Assembly: GCA_019418305.1 (NCBI GenBank)
Contig: DYCA01000007.1
Span: 3,258 to 29,239, forward strand
Source of the DNA: Clostridiales bacterium
GTDB lineage: Bacteria; Bacillota; Clostridia; Oscillospirales; Butyricicoccaceae
Direction of reading: 5' to 3'
Length of the DNA: 25,982 nucleotides
Shown piece by piece: positions 18,311-25,982 of the stretch. Below the pieces are notes generated by a model. It was not told where the DNA came from, ran no database searches, and saw only the letters and a program-made list of their open reading frames with translations. Within the stretch, counting starts at the first letter, position 1, and each line of letters begins with the position of its first letter. The position numbers and the translations under genes were made by a program.

Positions 18311-21300
18311 TTACTCACTCAGGCCATCATCAAAATCATCCACGGCATCATCGCCATCCTCGACGGCGCTATCCAGTGCAAAGAGATCGGTATCGCCTTC
18401 CTCAGCATCGTTGATGCCAAAGCCGGCAGCAGTAAATTCTTCATCCGCGCCCGAAACAGCCTGCTCCATCGGACGGATGAAATCCGCCTCATCCTCATCA
18501 TCCTCGGCCAGCTCGATAACTTCCATATTTTCATCGAGCACCTGAATATCCAGGCACAGCGACTGAAGCTCCTTAACCAGAACCTTGAACGACTCCGGTA
18601 CACCCGGCTGCGGCACGTTGTGACCCTTAACAATTGCCTCGTAGGTCTTGACACGACCGGTAATATCGTCCGACTTAACCGTCAGGATTTCCTGCAAGGT
18701 ATAAGCCGCGCCATACGCCTCGAGGGCCCAAACTTCCATCTCACCGAAGCGCTGGCCGCCGAACTGTGCCTTACCGCCGAGCGGCTGCTGGGTAACCAGC
18801 GAGTACGGGCCGGTGGAACGAGCATGAATCTTATCGTCAACCAGATGGTGCAGCTTGAGGTAGTACATATAACCGACGGTTACGCGGTTGTCAAACTTCT
18901 CACCGGTACGGCCATCGTAAACAACACTCTTACCGTCTTCATCCACACCGGCAGCCACCAGCGTTTCCTTAATATCATCCAGCGTTGCGCCGTCGAATAC
19001 CGGCGTCTCGACCTTCCAGCCGAGCTTCTTAGCCGCAAAGCCCAGATGCACTTCGAGTACCTGACCGATGTTCATACGAGACGGAACGCCCAAGGGGTTC
19101 AGAACGATATCAAGCGGACGGCCATCCTCCAGGAACGGCATATCCTCCTGCGGCAGAATACGGGAAACGACACCCTTGTTACCGTGACGGCCCGCCATCT
19201 TATCGCCGACCGAAATCTTGCGCTTCTGCGCAATATACACACGGACTACCATGTTGACGCCCGGGCTCAGCTCGTCGCCGTTTTCACGGGTAAACACCTT
19301 CACGTCAACTACGATACCGCTCTCGCCGTGCGGCGCACGCAGAGAGGTATCACGCACCTCGCGCGCCTTCTCACCGAAGATCGCACGCAGCAGGCGCTCT
19401 TCCGCAGTCAGCTCGGTTTCGCCCTTGGGCGTAACCTTCCCAACCAGAATATCGCCCGCCTGCACCTCAGCGCCTACGCGGATAATGCCGCGCTCGTCAA
19501 GATTGCGCAGCGCATCCTCACCGACATTCGGGATGTCGCGGGTAATCTCTTCCGGCCCGAGCTTGGTATCACGGGATTCGGATTCGTATTCCTCAATGTG
19601 AATTGAGGTGTAAACATCATCACGTACCAGACGCTCGTTGAGCAGAACGGCGTCCTCGTAGTTGTAGCCTTCCCAGGTCATAAAGCCGATCAGCGCGTTC
19701 TTGCCAAGCGCAATCTCACCCTTATCGGTCGAAGGACCATCCGCCAGCACATCACCCTTCTTAACGCGCTCGCCCAAATCAACGATCGGGCGCATGTTAA
19801 TACAGGTGGACTGGTTGGAGCGCAGGAACTTGGTCAGATGATAGGTCTTTTCTTCACCGTTATCATACTGAACAATCACTTCGCGTGCGGTTACGCGGGT
19901 AACCACACCGTCGCCCTCTGCCAGCGGAATCGTGCCGGAGTCAACCGCAGCCTTATACTCCATACCAGTTGCAACAACTGGCGCCTCGGTCTTAAGCAGC
20001 GGAACCGCCTGACGCTGCATGTTCGCGCCCATCAGTGCGCGGTTTGCGTCATCGTGATCGAGGAACGGAATGAACGCCGTTGCAACCGAAACCATCATGC
20101 GGGGCGAAACGTCCATCAGGTCAACGTCCTTGCGGTCGACCTCAACGAATTCGTCACGCATACGGCAGGTAACACGCTCATTGAGCAGATAGCCTTCTTC
20201 ATCAATCGGCTCGGTCGCCTGACAGACGATATATTCGTCCTCGACATCCGCCGTCATATACTGTACCTGATCGGTTACACGGCCGTGCTCCTTATCAATG
20301 ATGCGGTACGGCGCTTCAATGAATCCGAAGTCATTGATGCGCGCATAGGTTGCCAGATAAGAAATCAAACCGATATTCGGACCTTCAGGCGTCTCAATCG
20401 GGCACAGACGGCCATAGTGCGAATAGTGTACGTCACGCACTTCGAAGGATGCGCGGTCACGCGACAGACCGCCGGGACCCAGCGCAGACATACGGCGCTT
20501 GTGCGTCAACTCTGCCAGCGGGTTGTTCTGATCCATGAACTGCGACAGCGGAGAGGAACCAAAGAATTCCTTGATCGCTGCGGTTACAGGACGAATGTTG
20601 ATCAAGCTCTGCGGCGTAACAATATCCAAATCCTGAATGGTCATACGCTCACGGATAACACGCTCCATGCGGCTGAAGCCGATGCGGAACTGGTTCTGAA
20701 GCAGCTCACCTACGCAGCGCAGACGACGGTTGCCCAGATGGTCAATATCGTCGGTTGTGCCGATACCGTGACCAAGTCCCAGCAGATAGCAAATGGATGC
20801 CAGCATGTCGTCAACGATGATGGTCTTCGGGATGAGGTCGTGCATGCGGGTGGTGATGGTCTTTTTCATCTCTTCACCCGAAACGCCCGAATCAATGATC
20901 TCCTTGAGAACAGAGAAGCGAACCTTTTCCTTCACGCCAAGTTCTTCAGCAGAAAAACCGGTATAGTCGCTGAAATCATCGATATCGACCATGCCGTTAC
21001 CGAACACCTTGACCGCTGTGCCCTCACCGGACTCAATCGTCACATGGTTGACACCACGACGCGACAACAGGCGCGCCTTATCACGGCCGAGCACCTCATT
21101 CTCTTCCGCCAGAATTTCGCCGGTCATCGGGTCAACCGCAGTGCTGAGCAGCTTATGGCCAGTGATGCGGCGGGCAATATCCAGCTTCTTGTTGTACTTG
21201 TAACGGCCAACCGCAGAAATATCATAGCGGCGCATATCGAAGAACATTGCGTCCATCAGGCTAGTTGCCGACTCAACAGAAGGCGGCTCACCCGGACGCA

Positions 21301-22018
21301 TCTTCTTGTAAATCTCGATGAGTGCCTCATCCGAGGTATGCGCCGGATCCTTATCCAGCGTCGCAAGAATCAGCGGATCCTCACCGAACAGTTCCTTGAT
21401 TTCCGCATCGGTCTTGACACCGATGGCACGGATAAAGCTCGTAATCGGAATCTTACGGTTTTTATCAATACGGACATAGAACACGTCGTTTGCATCAGTC
21501 TCATACTCCAGCCATGCGCCGCGGTACGGGATTACCGTTGCAGACAGAATCATCTTGTCAGTCTTGTCGTACTCTTTGCCGTAGTACACACCGGGCGAAC
21601 GAACCAACTGCGACACGATGGCGCGTTCTGCACCGTTGATGATGAAGGTCGCGGAATCGGTCATCTTCGGGAAATCACCCATAAAGATTTCCTGTTCCTT
21701 AATTTCGCCGGTTTCCTTGTTGCGCAGGCGCATACGCACCTTTAAGGGCGAAGCGTATGTGGCGTCTCGCGCCTTGCACTCTTCGACGCTGTACTTCGGC
21801 TCCTCATCCATCGAATAGTCGAGGAAAGAAAGCTCCAGATTGCCGGTGTAGTCCGTGATGGACGCGGTGTCGGCGAAAACCTCACGCAGTCCCTCATCGA
21901 GGAACCACTGATACGACTTTTTCTGCACCTCAATCAGATTCGGCATCTCCAGAATCTCATTGATGCGCGCAAAGCTCTTTCGTGTGGTTTTGCCGTGCTG
22001 TACGTCTTTCACCTTCAT
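18311..22018 (-). CDS. rpoB: DNA-directed RNA polymerase subunit beta
   Basis: The 1235-residue subunit starts at ATG 22018 after GGAGTGAT. Family segments include the N-terminal [27 protein letters not shown] and the C-terminal clamp region ending in a long acidic tail (last 60 residues rich in Asp and Glu), which is common in Clostridia. The rifampicin-resistance region ([20 protein letters not shown]) is wild type at Asp496, His506 and Ser511, equivalent to E. coli Asp516, His526 and Ser531. It has its own promoter, and the rplJ-rplL pair normally found upstream is absent; the next gene is an unrelated ABC ATPase. Confidence 0.99.
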   Translation of the reverse strand: MKVKDVQHGKTTRKSFARINEILEMPNLIEVQKKSYQWFLDEGLREVFADTASITDYTGNLELSFLDYSMDEEPKYSVEECKARDATYASPLKVRMRLRNKETGEIKEQEIFMGDFPKMTDSATFIINGAERAIVSQLVRSPGVYYGKEYDKTDKMILSATVIPYRGAWLEYETDANDVFYVRIDKNRKIPITSFIRAIGVKTDAEIKELFGEDPLILATLDKDPAHTSDEALIEIYKKMRPGEPPSVESATSLMDAMFFDMRRYDISAVGRYKYNKKLDIARRITGHKLLSTAVDPMTGEILAEENEVLGRDKARLLSRRGVNHVTIESGEGTAVKVFGNGMVDIDDFSDYTGFSAEELGVKEKVRFSVLKEIIDSGVSGEEMKKTITTRMHDLIPKTIIVDDMLASICYLLGLGHGIGTTDDIDHLGNRRLRCVGELLQNQFRIGFSRMERVIRERMTIQDLDIVTPQSLINIRPVTAAIKEFFGSSPLSQFMDQNNPLAELTHKRRMSALGPGGLSRDRASFEVRDVHYSHYGRLCPIETPEGPNIGLISYLATYARINDFGFIEAPYRIIDKEHGRVTDQVQYMTADVEDEYIVCQATEPIDEEGYLLNERVTCRMRDEFVEVDRKDVDLMDVSPRMMVSVATAFIPFLDHDDANRALMGANMQRQAVPLLKTEAPVVATGMEYKAAVDSGTIPLAEGDGVVTRVTAREVIVQYDNGEEKTYHLTKFLRSNQSTCINMRPIVDLGERVKKGDVLADGPSTDKGEIALGKNALIGFMTWEGYNYEDAVLLNERLVRDDVYTSIHIEEYESESRDTKLGPEEITRDIPNVGEDALRNLDERGIIRVGAEVQAGDILVGKVTPKGETELTAEERLLRAIFGEKAREVRDTSLRAPHGESGIVVDVKVFTRENGDELSPGVNMVVRVYIAQKRKISVGDKMAGRHGNKGVVSRILPQEDMPFLEDGRPLDIVLNPLGVPSRMNIGQVLEVHLGFAAKKLGWKVETPVFDGATLDDIKETLVAAGVDEDGKSVVYDGRTGEKFDNRVTVGYMYYLKLHHLVDDKIHARSTGPYSLVTQQPLGGKAQFGGQRFGEMEVWALEAYGAAYTLQEILTVKSDDITGRVKTYEAIVKGHNVPQPGVPESFKVLVKELQSLCLDIQVLDENMEVIELAEDDEDEADFIRPMEQAVSGADEEFTAAGFGINDAEEGDTDLFALDSAVEDGDDAVDDFDDGLSE

Positions 22019-22061
22019 GTGCTTTGATCACTCCGTTTCTTTCGGCTGTGTTGGTGTTGAT

Positions 22062-22156
22062 ACGCCCGGCGGCGTTGCGAAAATATTGTTTTTGGTCTTG
22101 CATTCTCTTGCAGACCGTGCTAACATGTAGTTAGGAATCGGGAATTCTTCCACGAT
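22062..22156 (-). promoter_or_regulatory. Structured 5' leader of rpoB
   Basis: The leader between the promoter and rpoB is about 145 nt and holds four successive small hairpins: ATCG..CGAT stem at 22137-22156, CTAAC/GTTAG at 22120-22134, GGTC-TGCA/TGCA-GACC at 22094-22116, and ACGCC/GGCGT at 22062-22075. None has a U-tail. They may be antitermination or stability elements; no known RNA family is recognised. Confidence 0.4.
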
Positions 22157-22170
22157 TTTGTAAGCGTTTT

Positions 22171-22200
22171 ATTATACCATGTTTTTCTACAATACGTCAA
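22171..22200 (-). promoter_or_regulatory. Promoter of rpoB-rpoC
   Basis: On the minus strand TTGACG (22195-22200) and TATAAT (22171-22176) are separated by 18 bases. The predicted start is near 22164, about 145 bases before the rpoB ATG. Confidence 0.88.
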
Positions 22201-22214
22201 GGTTGTTTTTGTAT

Positions 22215-22246
22215 AAAAAGCGGACGGTTTTCACCGTCCGCTTTTT
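22215..22246 (-). terminator. Intrinsic terminator of the amino-acid ABC operon
   Basis: AAAAAGCGGACGGT and ACCGTCCGCTTTTT form a perfect 14-bp stem with a four-base loop and U-tails on both strands. It lies 6 bases past the stop of the ATPase gene, just before the rpoB promoter. Confidence 0.93.
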
Positions 22247-22252
22247 TGATTT

Positions 22253-22975
22253 TTACAACACTTTGGACAAAAAGTCCTTTAATCTCGGATTTTGCGGGTG
22301 TTCAAAGAAGGCTTTTGGCTCATTCTGCTCGACAATATTGCCGCCATCCATAAACAGCACGCGGGTACCCACTTCACGAGCAAAGCCCATTTCGTGCGTC
22401 ACCACGACCATCGTCATGCCGTCATCCGCCAATTCCTTCATAATCTCCAGCACTTCACCGACCATCTCCGGATCAAGCGCCGAAGTTGGCTCGTCAAAGA
22501 GCATCACATCCGGGTTCATCGCCAGCGCGCGCGCAATTGCAATACGCTGCTGCTGACCGCCGGAAAGCTGAATGGGATAACTGTTCGCCTTGTCCGGCAA
22601 ACCGACACGCGCAAGCAATTCCATGGCGCGCTTGTCTGCTTCCGCATCCGTCATCACCTTGAGTTTGACAGGAGCGAGCTTGATGTTTTCCTTCACCGTC
22701 AGGTGCGGAAACAGATTGAACTGCTGGAACACCATGCCCATTTTGCGGCGCACCAAGTTGATATCTGTCTGCTTCGAGGTGATATTCTGTCCCTCAAAAA
22801 TAATCTCACCGCTTGTCGGCTCCTCCAGCAGATTCAGGCAACGCAGAAAAGTGGATTTACCCGAGCCAGATGGCCCAATGATAACGACCTTTTCACCCTT
22901 CTCGATATGCTCATTCACATCGATCAGTACTTTGTGATCGCCAAAGGATTTGTGTAAGTTTTTAACGCTGATCAC
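22253..22975 (-). CDS. Polar amino-acid ABC transporter, ATP-binding protein (GlnQ-like)
   Basis: The 240-residue ATPase starts with GTG at 22975 behind AAGGAGG and overlaps the permease gene by 14 bases. Walker A is GPSGSGKST (34-42), followed by the Q-loop region [15 protein letters not shown], the signature [16 protein letters not shown], Walker [15 protein letters not shown] and the switch His in [10 protein letters not shown]. The features and length are those of the polar amino-acid family (GlnQ, HisP, ArtM). The transported amino acid cannot be read from this subunit. It is the last gene of the operon, before a strong terminator. Confidence 0.96.
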   Translation of the reverse strand: MISVKNLHKSFGDHKVLIDVNEHIEKGEKVVIIGPSGSGKSTFLRCLNLLEEPTSGEIIFEGQNITSKQTDINLVRRKMGMVFQQFNLFPHLTVKENIKLAPVKLKVMTDAEADKRAMELLARVGLPDKANSYPIQLSGGQQQRIAIARALAMNPDVMLFDEPTSALDPEMVGEVLEIMKELADDGMTMVVVTHEMGFAREVGTRVLFMDGGNIVEQNEPKAFFEHPQNPRLKDFLSKVL

Positions 22976-23699
22976 TTGCGCGCAGCCTCCTTTCCAGAAT
23001 ACCGAGCAGCTTGGTCAAAACCAATACCATGACCAGATAGATGACTGCAATCGACAGATACGGCATCCACGGCGCATAGGTACGGCTCTGCACAATCATT
23101 GCGCCCTTGGTCAAATCCATCAAACCGATAACCGTACAAATTGAAGTCTCCTTGAGCAGCGTAATGAGTTCGTTGCCCAACGCCGGCAGAATATTCTTAA
23201 TCGCCTGCGGGATGATAATATAGCGCATGGTAGCCGCATAATTCAGTCCCAGCGACCGACCTGCCTCCATCTGTCCCTTATTGATCGACATGATACCGGA
23301 ACGAACAATTTCCGCCACATAAGCGCCGGAATTGACACCGAAGGAGATAATCGCTGCCGCAATCATGTTCTGCGAGGAACCGAAAATGATAAAATACATG
23401 ATCAGGAGCTGCACCGTGCTGGGCGTACCACGAATAACCGTCAGATACACCTTACAGACAAGATTACCCAGTCCGAGCAGTATACCACCCAGACCACGCC
23501 AGTGTACACGCTGCGAATCATAGGCCGAGCGAATAATTGCAATACACACACCGATTACAACACCGAGAATCAGCGCCCCAACCGTAACCTCCAGCGTCGT
23601 GCCAAGACCCTTGGCAAAATAGATGTACCACCGGTCGCCCTCAATAAAAGTCTGGTAAAATTGTTGCTGAAACCATTGGATAAAATCTGACACCGGCAC
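22962..23699 (-). CDS. Polar amino-acid ABC transporter, permease (HisM/GlnP type)
   Basis: The 245-residue inner-membrane permease has about five membrane spans (the first around 32-56, [20 protein letters not shown]) and the EAA loop [22 protein letters not shown], which docks on the ATPase. Other family marks are [14 protein letters not shown] and the C-terminal ILERRLRA. The first GTG (23699) lies only 3 bases after AAGGGGG; the GTG at residue 3 (23693) has better spacing and may be the true start. It is a single permease gene, so a homodimer is likely. It follows the binding-protein gene by 75 bases with a hairpin between. Confidence 0.94.
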   Translation of the reverse strand: MPVSDFIQWFQQQFYQTFIEGDRWYIYFAKGLGTTLEVTVGALILGVVIGVCIAIIRSAYDSQRVHWRGLGGILLGLGNLVCKVYLTVIRGTPSTVQLLIMYFIIFGSSQNMIAAAIISFGVNSGAYVAEIVRSGIMSINKGQMEAGRSLGLNYAATMRYIIIPQAIKNILPALGNELITLLKETSICTVIGLMDLTKGAMIVQSRTYAPWMPYLSIAVIYLVMVLVLTKLLGILERRLRASDQR

Positions 23700-23731
23700 A
23701 ATCCCCCTTTTTATTTATCAAAATGCGCAGA

Positions 23732-23757
23732 GGGGGCGGCCATTACAGGCCGTCCCC
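23732..23757 (-). terminator. Intra-operon hairpin between binding protein and permease
   Basis: On the minus strand GGGGACGGCC and GGCCGCCCCC pair with one mismatch around a six-base loop. No T-run follows, so it should act as a partial attenuator or 3' stabiliser that raises binding-protein mRNA over the rest of the operon, an arrangement common in such transporters. Confidence 0.6.
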
Positions 23758-23774
23758 ACAGCTTGTTTGCTCAC

Positions 23775-24587
23775 TTAGTCCGCCGTGATATATTTATCAA
23801 TGATCGACTGAACAGTACCGTCTGCAATCAGCTCACCCAGTGCAGCGTCAACCGCATCCTTGAGCGCGGTGTTGTCCTTTGCAAACGCAATCGCGTAATC
23901 TTCCTCCGCATAAGCGGTATCCAGAATCTTCAGACCCTCGTTTGCTTCCACATACTTCTGTGCCGGAGCGTTATCGATAACAACGCAGTCAATCTTGCCC
24001 TGCGTCAGCGCCATGATTGCGTCCGTGCCCTTGCTGTAGCGGCTCATCGCCTCTTCGCCGAAGTCATCCGTGCAGTACAGGTCGCCCGTGGTGCCCTGCT
24101 GTACGCCAATCTTCTTGCCAGCCAAGTCATCCGGAGAAGCAATATCCGAACCCTCGGGAACAATGATGGACTGTACGCCCGTTGCGTAGGTCTGCGAGAA
24201 GTTTACATTCTGCTCACGCTCAGGCGTAACGGTCATGCCAGCCATACCCATATCCGCCTTGCCGGACGAAACCGCAGTGATGATTGAATCAAACTCCATA
24301 TCGGAAATGGCAAAGTCCAAGCCGAGCTTATCGGCAATTGCCTTGCCAACCTCAGCGTCGATGCCGACAATCTCTTCGCCCTCGTAGTACTCGTACGGCT
24401 CAAAGAATGCATTGGTTGCCATGGTCAGCGTGCCATCCACAGCCAGCTTGTAATCCGTGCTGGTTTCCGCAGCATTGCTCTCGTCCTGACCATTATCCGA
24501 AGTCTGTGCATTGTTGCCACCGCAGCCAGTCAGCAGCATCGAGCCTGCCAGCAGCATGCTCAGCATCGCAATAGAAAGCTTTTTCAT
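23775..24587 (-). CDS. Amino-acid ABC transporter substrate-binding lipoprotein (SBP family 3)
   Basis: The 270-residue protein starts at ATG 24587 after AGGAGGAGAG; an earlier in-frame ATG is less well placed. Residues 1-22 form a lipoprotein signal ending in LTGC (lipid Cys22), followed by an Asn/Ser/Glu-rich linker to about 45. The family 3 fold then shows GTLTMATNAFFEPYEYYEG, the GIDAEVGKAIADKLG element, the DSIITAVSSGKADM helix, MTVTPEREQNVNFSQTYA and the second-lobe GKKIGVQQGTTGD. Those regions bind the ligand's carboxylate and amino groups in polar amino-acid receptors. The ligand (glutamine, cystine, basic amino acid) is not decided. First gene of the operon. Confidence 0.95.
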   Translation of the reverse strand: MKKLSIAMLSMLLAGSMLLTGCGGNNAQTSDNGQDESNAAETSTDYKLAVDGTLTMATNAFFEPYEYYEGEEIVGIDAEVGKAIADKLGLDFAISDMEFDSIITAVSSGKADMGMAGMTVTPEREQNVNFSQTYATGVQSIIVPEGSDIASPDDLAGKKIGVQQGTTGDLYCTDDFGEEAMSRYSKGTDAIMALTQGKIDCVVIDNAPAQKYVEANEGLKILDTAYAEEDYAIAFAKDNTALKDAVDAALGELIADGTVQSIIDKYITAD

Positions 24588-24608
24588 TGTTTTCTCTCCT
24601 CCTAATTG

Positions 24609-24625
24609 CCGGTCTTGCGGACCGG
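24609..24625 (-). promoter_or_regulatory. Leader hairpin upstream of the binding-protein gene
   Basis: CCGGTC and GACCGG pair around a five-base loop, ending 7 bases before the AGGAGGAG ribosome binding site. It could shield or tune initiation; too short to be a known riboswitch. Confidence 0.45.
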
Positions 24626-24643
24626 ACATTTCAAACAAGATTT

Positions 24644-24672
24644 ATTATACATGGGCCTGTTTAAAAATTCAA
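24644..24672 (-). promoter_or_regulatory. Promoter of the amino-acid ABC operon
   Basis: On the minus strand TTGAAT (24667-24672), 17 bases and TATAAT (24644-24649). The predicted start is near 24637, about 50 bases before the ATG at 24587. Confidence 0.85.
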
Positions 24673-24803
24673 CCTCTAAATCAGCAAAAACACAACAAAA
24701 ATCACACCGCTTTTCGTCATATCCACAACAAATTTGCGCTGTGACCTTTTTCAGCCTGCCTGCATAGCTTGACAGTACCTTATTTTATAGGAGGTCATTC
24801 CCC

Positions 24804-25058
24804 ATGCGTTACCATACATACCCTCTCCCGTCTCCGCAGCTTACAGGCAGACGTCCGCACGGCACGACCGCGACTGCGGAATCCCATTCCGGCGTTGTCT
24901 CCATCTACGCCAAACCATCCTCCCATGCAGCAATCGTCGGCAATGTGCCATGCGGCGCGCAACTTGTGGTGCTCGGCCGTCAGGCTGACTGGCATGCTGT
25001 ACGCTACGGTCCGTGTCAGGGCTTTGTTTCCGGCGATACTATTGTGCTGAATTACTAA
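24804..25058 (+). CDS. Small stand-alone bacterial SH3 (SH3b) domain protein
   Basis: The 84-residue protein starts at ATG 24804 behind a strong TAGGAGGTC site. Residues about 28-84 form one SH3b domain: GVVSIYAKPSSHAAIVGNV, then CGAQLVVLGRQADWHAVRYG and GFVSGDTIVL, matching the family layout (paired strands, a G-x-x-V/L-x-V-L turn, W-x-x-V, and G-Y/F-V-S). SH3b domains usually bind cell-wall peptides in larger secreted enzymes, but here there is no signal peptide, membrane span or catalytic domain, so it would stay in the cytoplasm unless exported another way. It is divergent from the ABC operon. No clear promoter precedes it: a TTGACA at 24769 has no -10 at proper spacing. Confidence 0.82.
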   Translation: MRYHTYPLPSPQLTGRRPHGTTATAESHSGVVSIYAKPSSHAAIVGNVPCGAQLVVLGRQADWHAVRYGPCQGFVSGDTIVLNY

Positions 25059-25109
25059 TTTGTGCTGTCTTTCGGGCGAAAACATCTGTCTTTCCATCCG
25101 GATTTCTCC

Positions 25110-25138
25110 TTGCGTTCAGCCTGCATAAACAGTATAAT
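25110..25138 (+). promoter_or_regulatory. Promoter of the NfnA/SudB-like gene
   Basis: TTGCGT (25110-25115), 17 bases and a perfect TATAAT (25133-25138) lie 42 bases before the GTG start. Confidence 0.82.
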
Positions 25139-25180
25139 AGATGTGTTCGATGCGATAAACGCAAGGAGGTACGAAATTTA

Positions 25181-25963
25181 GTGTATCAGATTTTGAAAAA
25201 GCAGACGCTGAACGCGAATACCAAGCTGATGGTGATTGACGCGCCGCACGTGGCGCGCAAGGCCGAGCCCGGCCAGTTCATCATCCTGCGCGTCAGCGAG
25301 GACGGCGAGCGCATTCCGCTCACCATTGCGGACTATAACCGTGAGACGGGTGCGGTCACGATCATTTTTCAGGAGGTCGGCGCAACCACAATGGCGCTCG
25401 GCGCGCTGAACGAAGGCGACTGCCTGCATGACTTTGTCGGCCCGCTGGGCAAGGCAAGCGAGCTGGAAGGCCTTAAGCAGGTTGCGGTAGTCGGCGGCGG
25501 TCTCGGCTGCGCGATTGCCTACCCGCAGGCAAAGAAACTGCATGAGATGGGCTGCGAGGTCGATTTGATTGCAGGTTTCCGTAATAAGGACATTGTTATC
25601 CTTGAGGACGAAATGAAGGCCGCTTCCACCAACCTTTATATTATGACCGATGACGGTTCGAACGGCCACAAGGGTTTTGTTACCGATAAGCTCAAGGAGC
25701 TGATTGACGCCGGCAACCAGTACGACGCAGTCATTGCCATCGGCCCGATGATCATGATGAAGTTTGTTTCCGAGGTTACCCGCCCCTACGGCATCAAGAC
25801 CATTGTCTCCATGAACACCATCATGGTTGACGGCACCGGCATGTGCGGCGGCTGCCGCCTGACGGTCGGCGGTGAAACCAAGTTCGCCTGCGTTGACGGC
25901 CCGGACTTTGACGGCCATCTTGTTGATTTTGACAGTGCAATGCGCCGCGGCGCGGTGTACAAG
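25181..25963 (+). CDS. Ferredoxin:NAD(P)H oxidoreductase-type FAD/[2Fe-2S] subunit (NfnA/SudB-like), 3' truncated
   Basis: The frame starts at GTG 25181 after AAGGAGGTAC and stays open to the adapter junction, giving 261 residues without a stop. The VYQILKKQTLN start, the flavin-binding region (GQFIILR, then RIPLTIADY) and the Rossmann glycine motif GGGLGCAIAYPQAKKLHEMG are those of the PyrK/NfnA/SudB branch of ferredoxin reductase-like proteins. Cys222, Cys225 (MCGGC) and Cys237 are ligands of a [2Fe-2S] cluster; in characterised NfnA an Asp supplies the fourth. The family is about 280 residues, so about 20 are missing. Its partner, a glutamate-synthase-small-subunit-like flavoprotein, would be expected next, outside the contig. 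Together they pass electrons among NADH, ferredoxin and NADPH. PyrK is an alternative but normally lies by pyrD. Confidence 0.92.
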
Positions 25964-25982
25964 CTGTCTCTTATACACATCT
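25964..25982 (+). other. Nextera/Tn5 mosaic-end adapter (sequencing artefact)
   Basis: The final 19 bases, CTGTCTCTTATACACATCT, are identical to the Tn5 mosaic-end adapter used in Nextera libraries. They are not genomic. Minus-strand frames that begin here translate to MYKRQ and MCIRDS, peptides known as signs of such contamination. Confidence 0.98.

Noticed and set aside
20521..20570. Rifampicin resistance mutation in rpoB
   Set aside because: Asp496, His506 and Ser511 are wild type; the Gln-to-Pro change next to the region is a natural variant position, not a known resistance site.
24769..24803. TTGACA as the promoter of the SH3b gene
   Set aside because: The bases 17 downstream fall in the ribosome binding site (AGGTCA); no -10 at legal spacing.
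25178..25980. Minus-strand frames beginning MYKRQ and MCIRDS at the right edge
   Set aside because: Both start inside the Nextera adapter and run antisense to the flavoprotein gene.

Overview
The window looks like chromosomal DNA from an anaerobic, low-to-medium GC Firmicute of class Clostridia, most likely a gut Ruminococcaceae/Butyricicoccaceae-type organism. The evidence is a str operon of Gram-positive type (an L7Ae-like gene next to rpsL, and an S12 with the Firmicute N-terminal insertion), strong AGGAGG ribosome binding sites, sigma-A promoters, many U-tailed terminators, and lipoprotein versions of cyclophilin and amino-acid binding protein. This is inferred from gene content; no marker was compared with a database. 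The last 19 bases are a Nextera transposon-end adapter, so the window is the end of a sequencing contig and is artificial there.

Layout. Bases 1-567: the 3' end of a LysR regulator, closed by a bidirectional terminator. 578-5949: a trehalose locus, with a minus-strand pair (TreR repressor, then a cyclophilin lipoprotein) divergent from treB (fused EIIBCA PTS permease) and treC (trehalose-6-phosphate hydrolase). A perfect 18-bp palindrome next to the treB start is the likely TreR operator. 5967-6660: tRNA-Ser(CGA) with its own promoter and terminator, followed by about 400 bp holding only a possible coding remnant. 6661-9588, minus strand: recD2 helicase with a small membrane-anchored protein, and a separate unrecognised 77-residue protein. 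9687-14497, minus strand: the str cluster read as rplGB (L7Ae-like), rpsL, rpsG, fusA, tuf. 14724-22018, minus strand: rpoB-rpoC. 22253-24587, minus strand: a polar amino-acid ABC importer (binding protein, permease, ATPase). 24804-25963, plus strand: a small SH3b protein and a truncated NfnA/SudB-type flavoprotein subunit.

How the genes work together. TreB imports and phosphorylates trehalose, TreC cleaves trehalose-6-phosphate, and TreR probably senses that intermediate. The rpoBC and str blocks supply the core of transcription and translation. Each has its own promoter and rpoBC its own terminator, so they are separate transcription units; the usual upstream neighbours rplJ-rplL are not next to rpoB. 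The amino-acid importer forms one overlapping operon with a hairpin after the binding-protein gene, which probably sets its excess over the membrane parts.

Novelty. Most of the window is ordinary core genome. I found no CRISPR array, defence island, insertion sequence or prophage. The parts worth a second look are small: the 77-residue ORF, the 99-residue membrane protein beside recD2, the structured leaders of rpsG and rpoB, the inverted repeat across the tuf promoter, and the coding remnant behind the tRNA gene. I do not see a convincing undescribed system.
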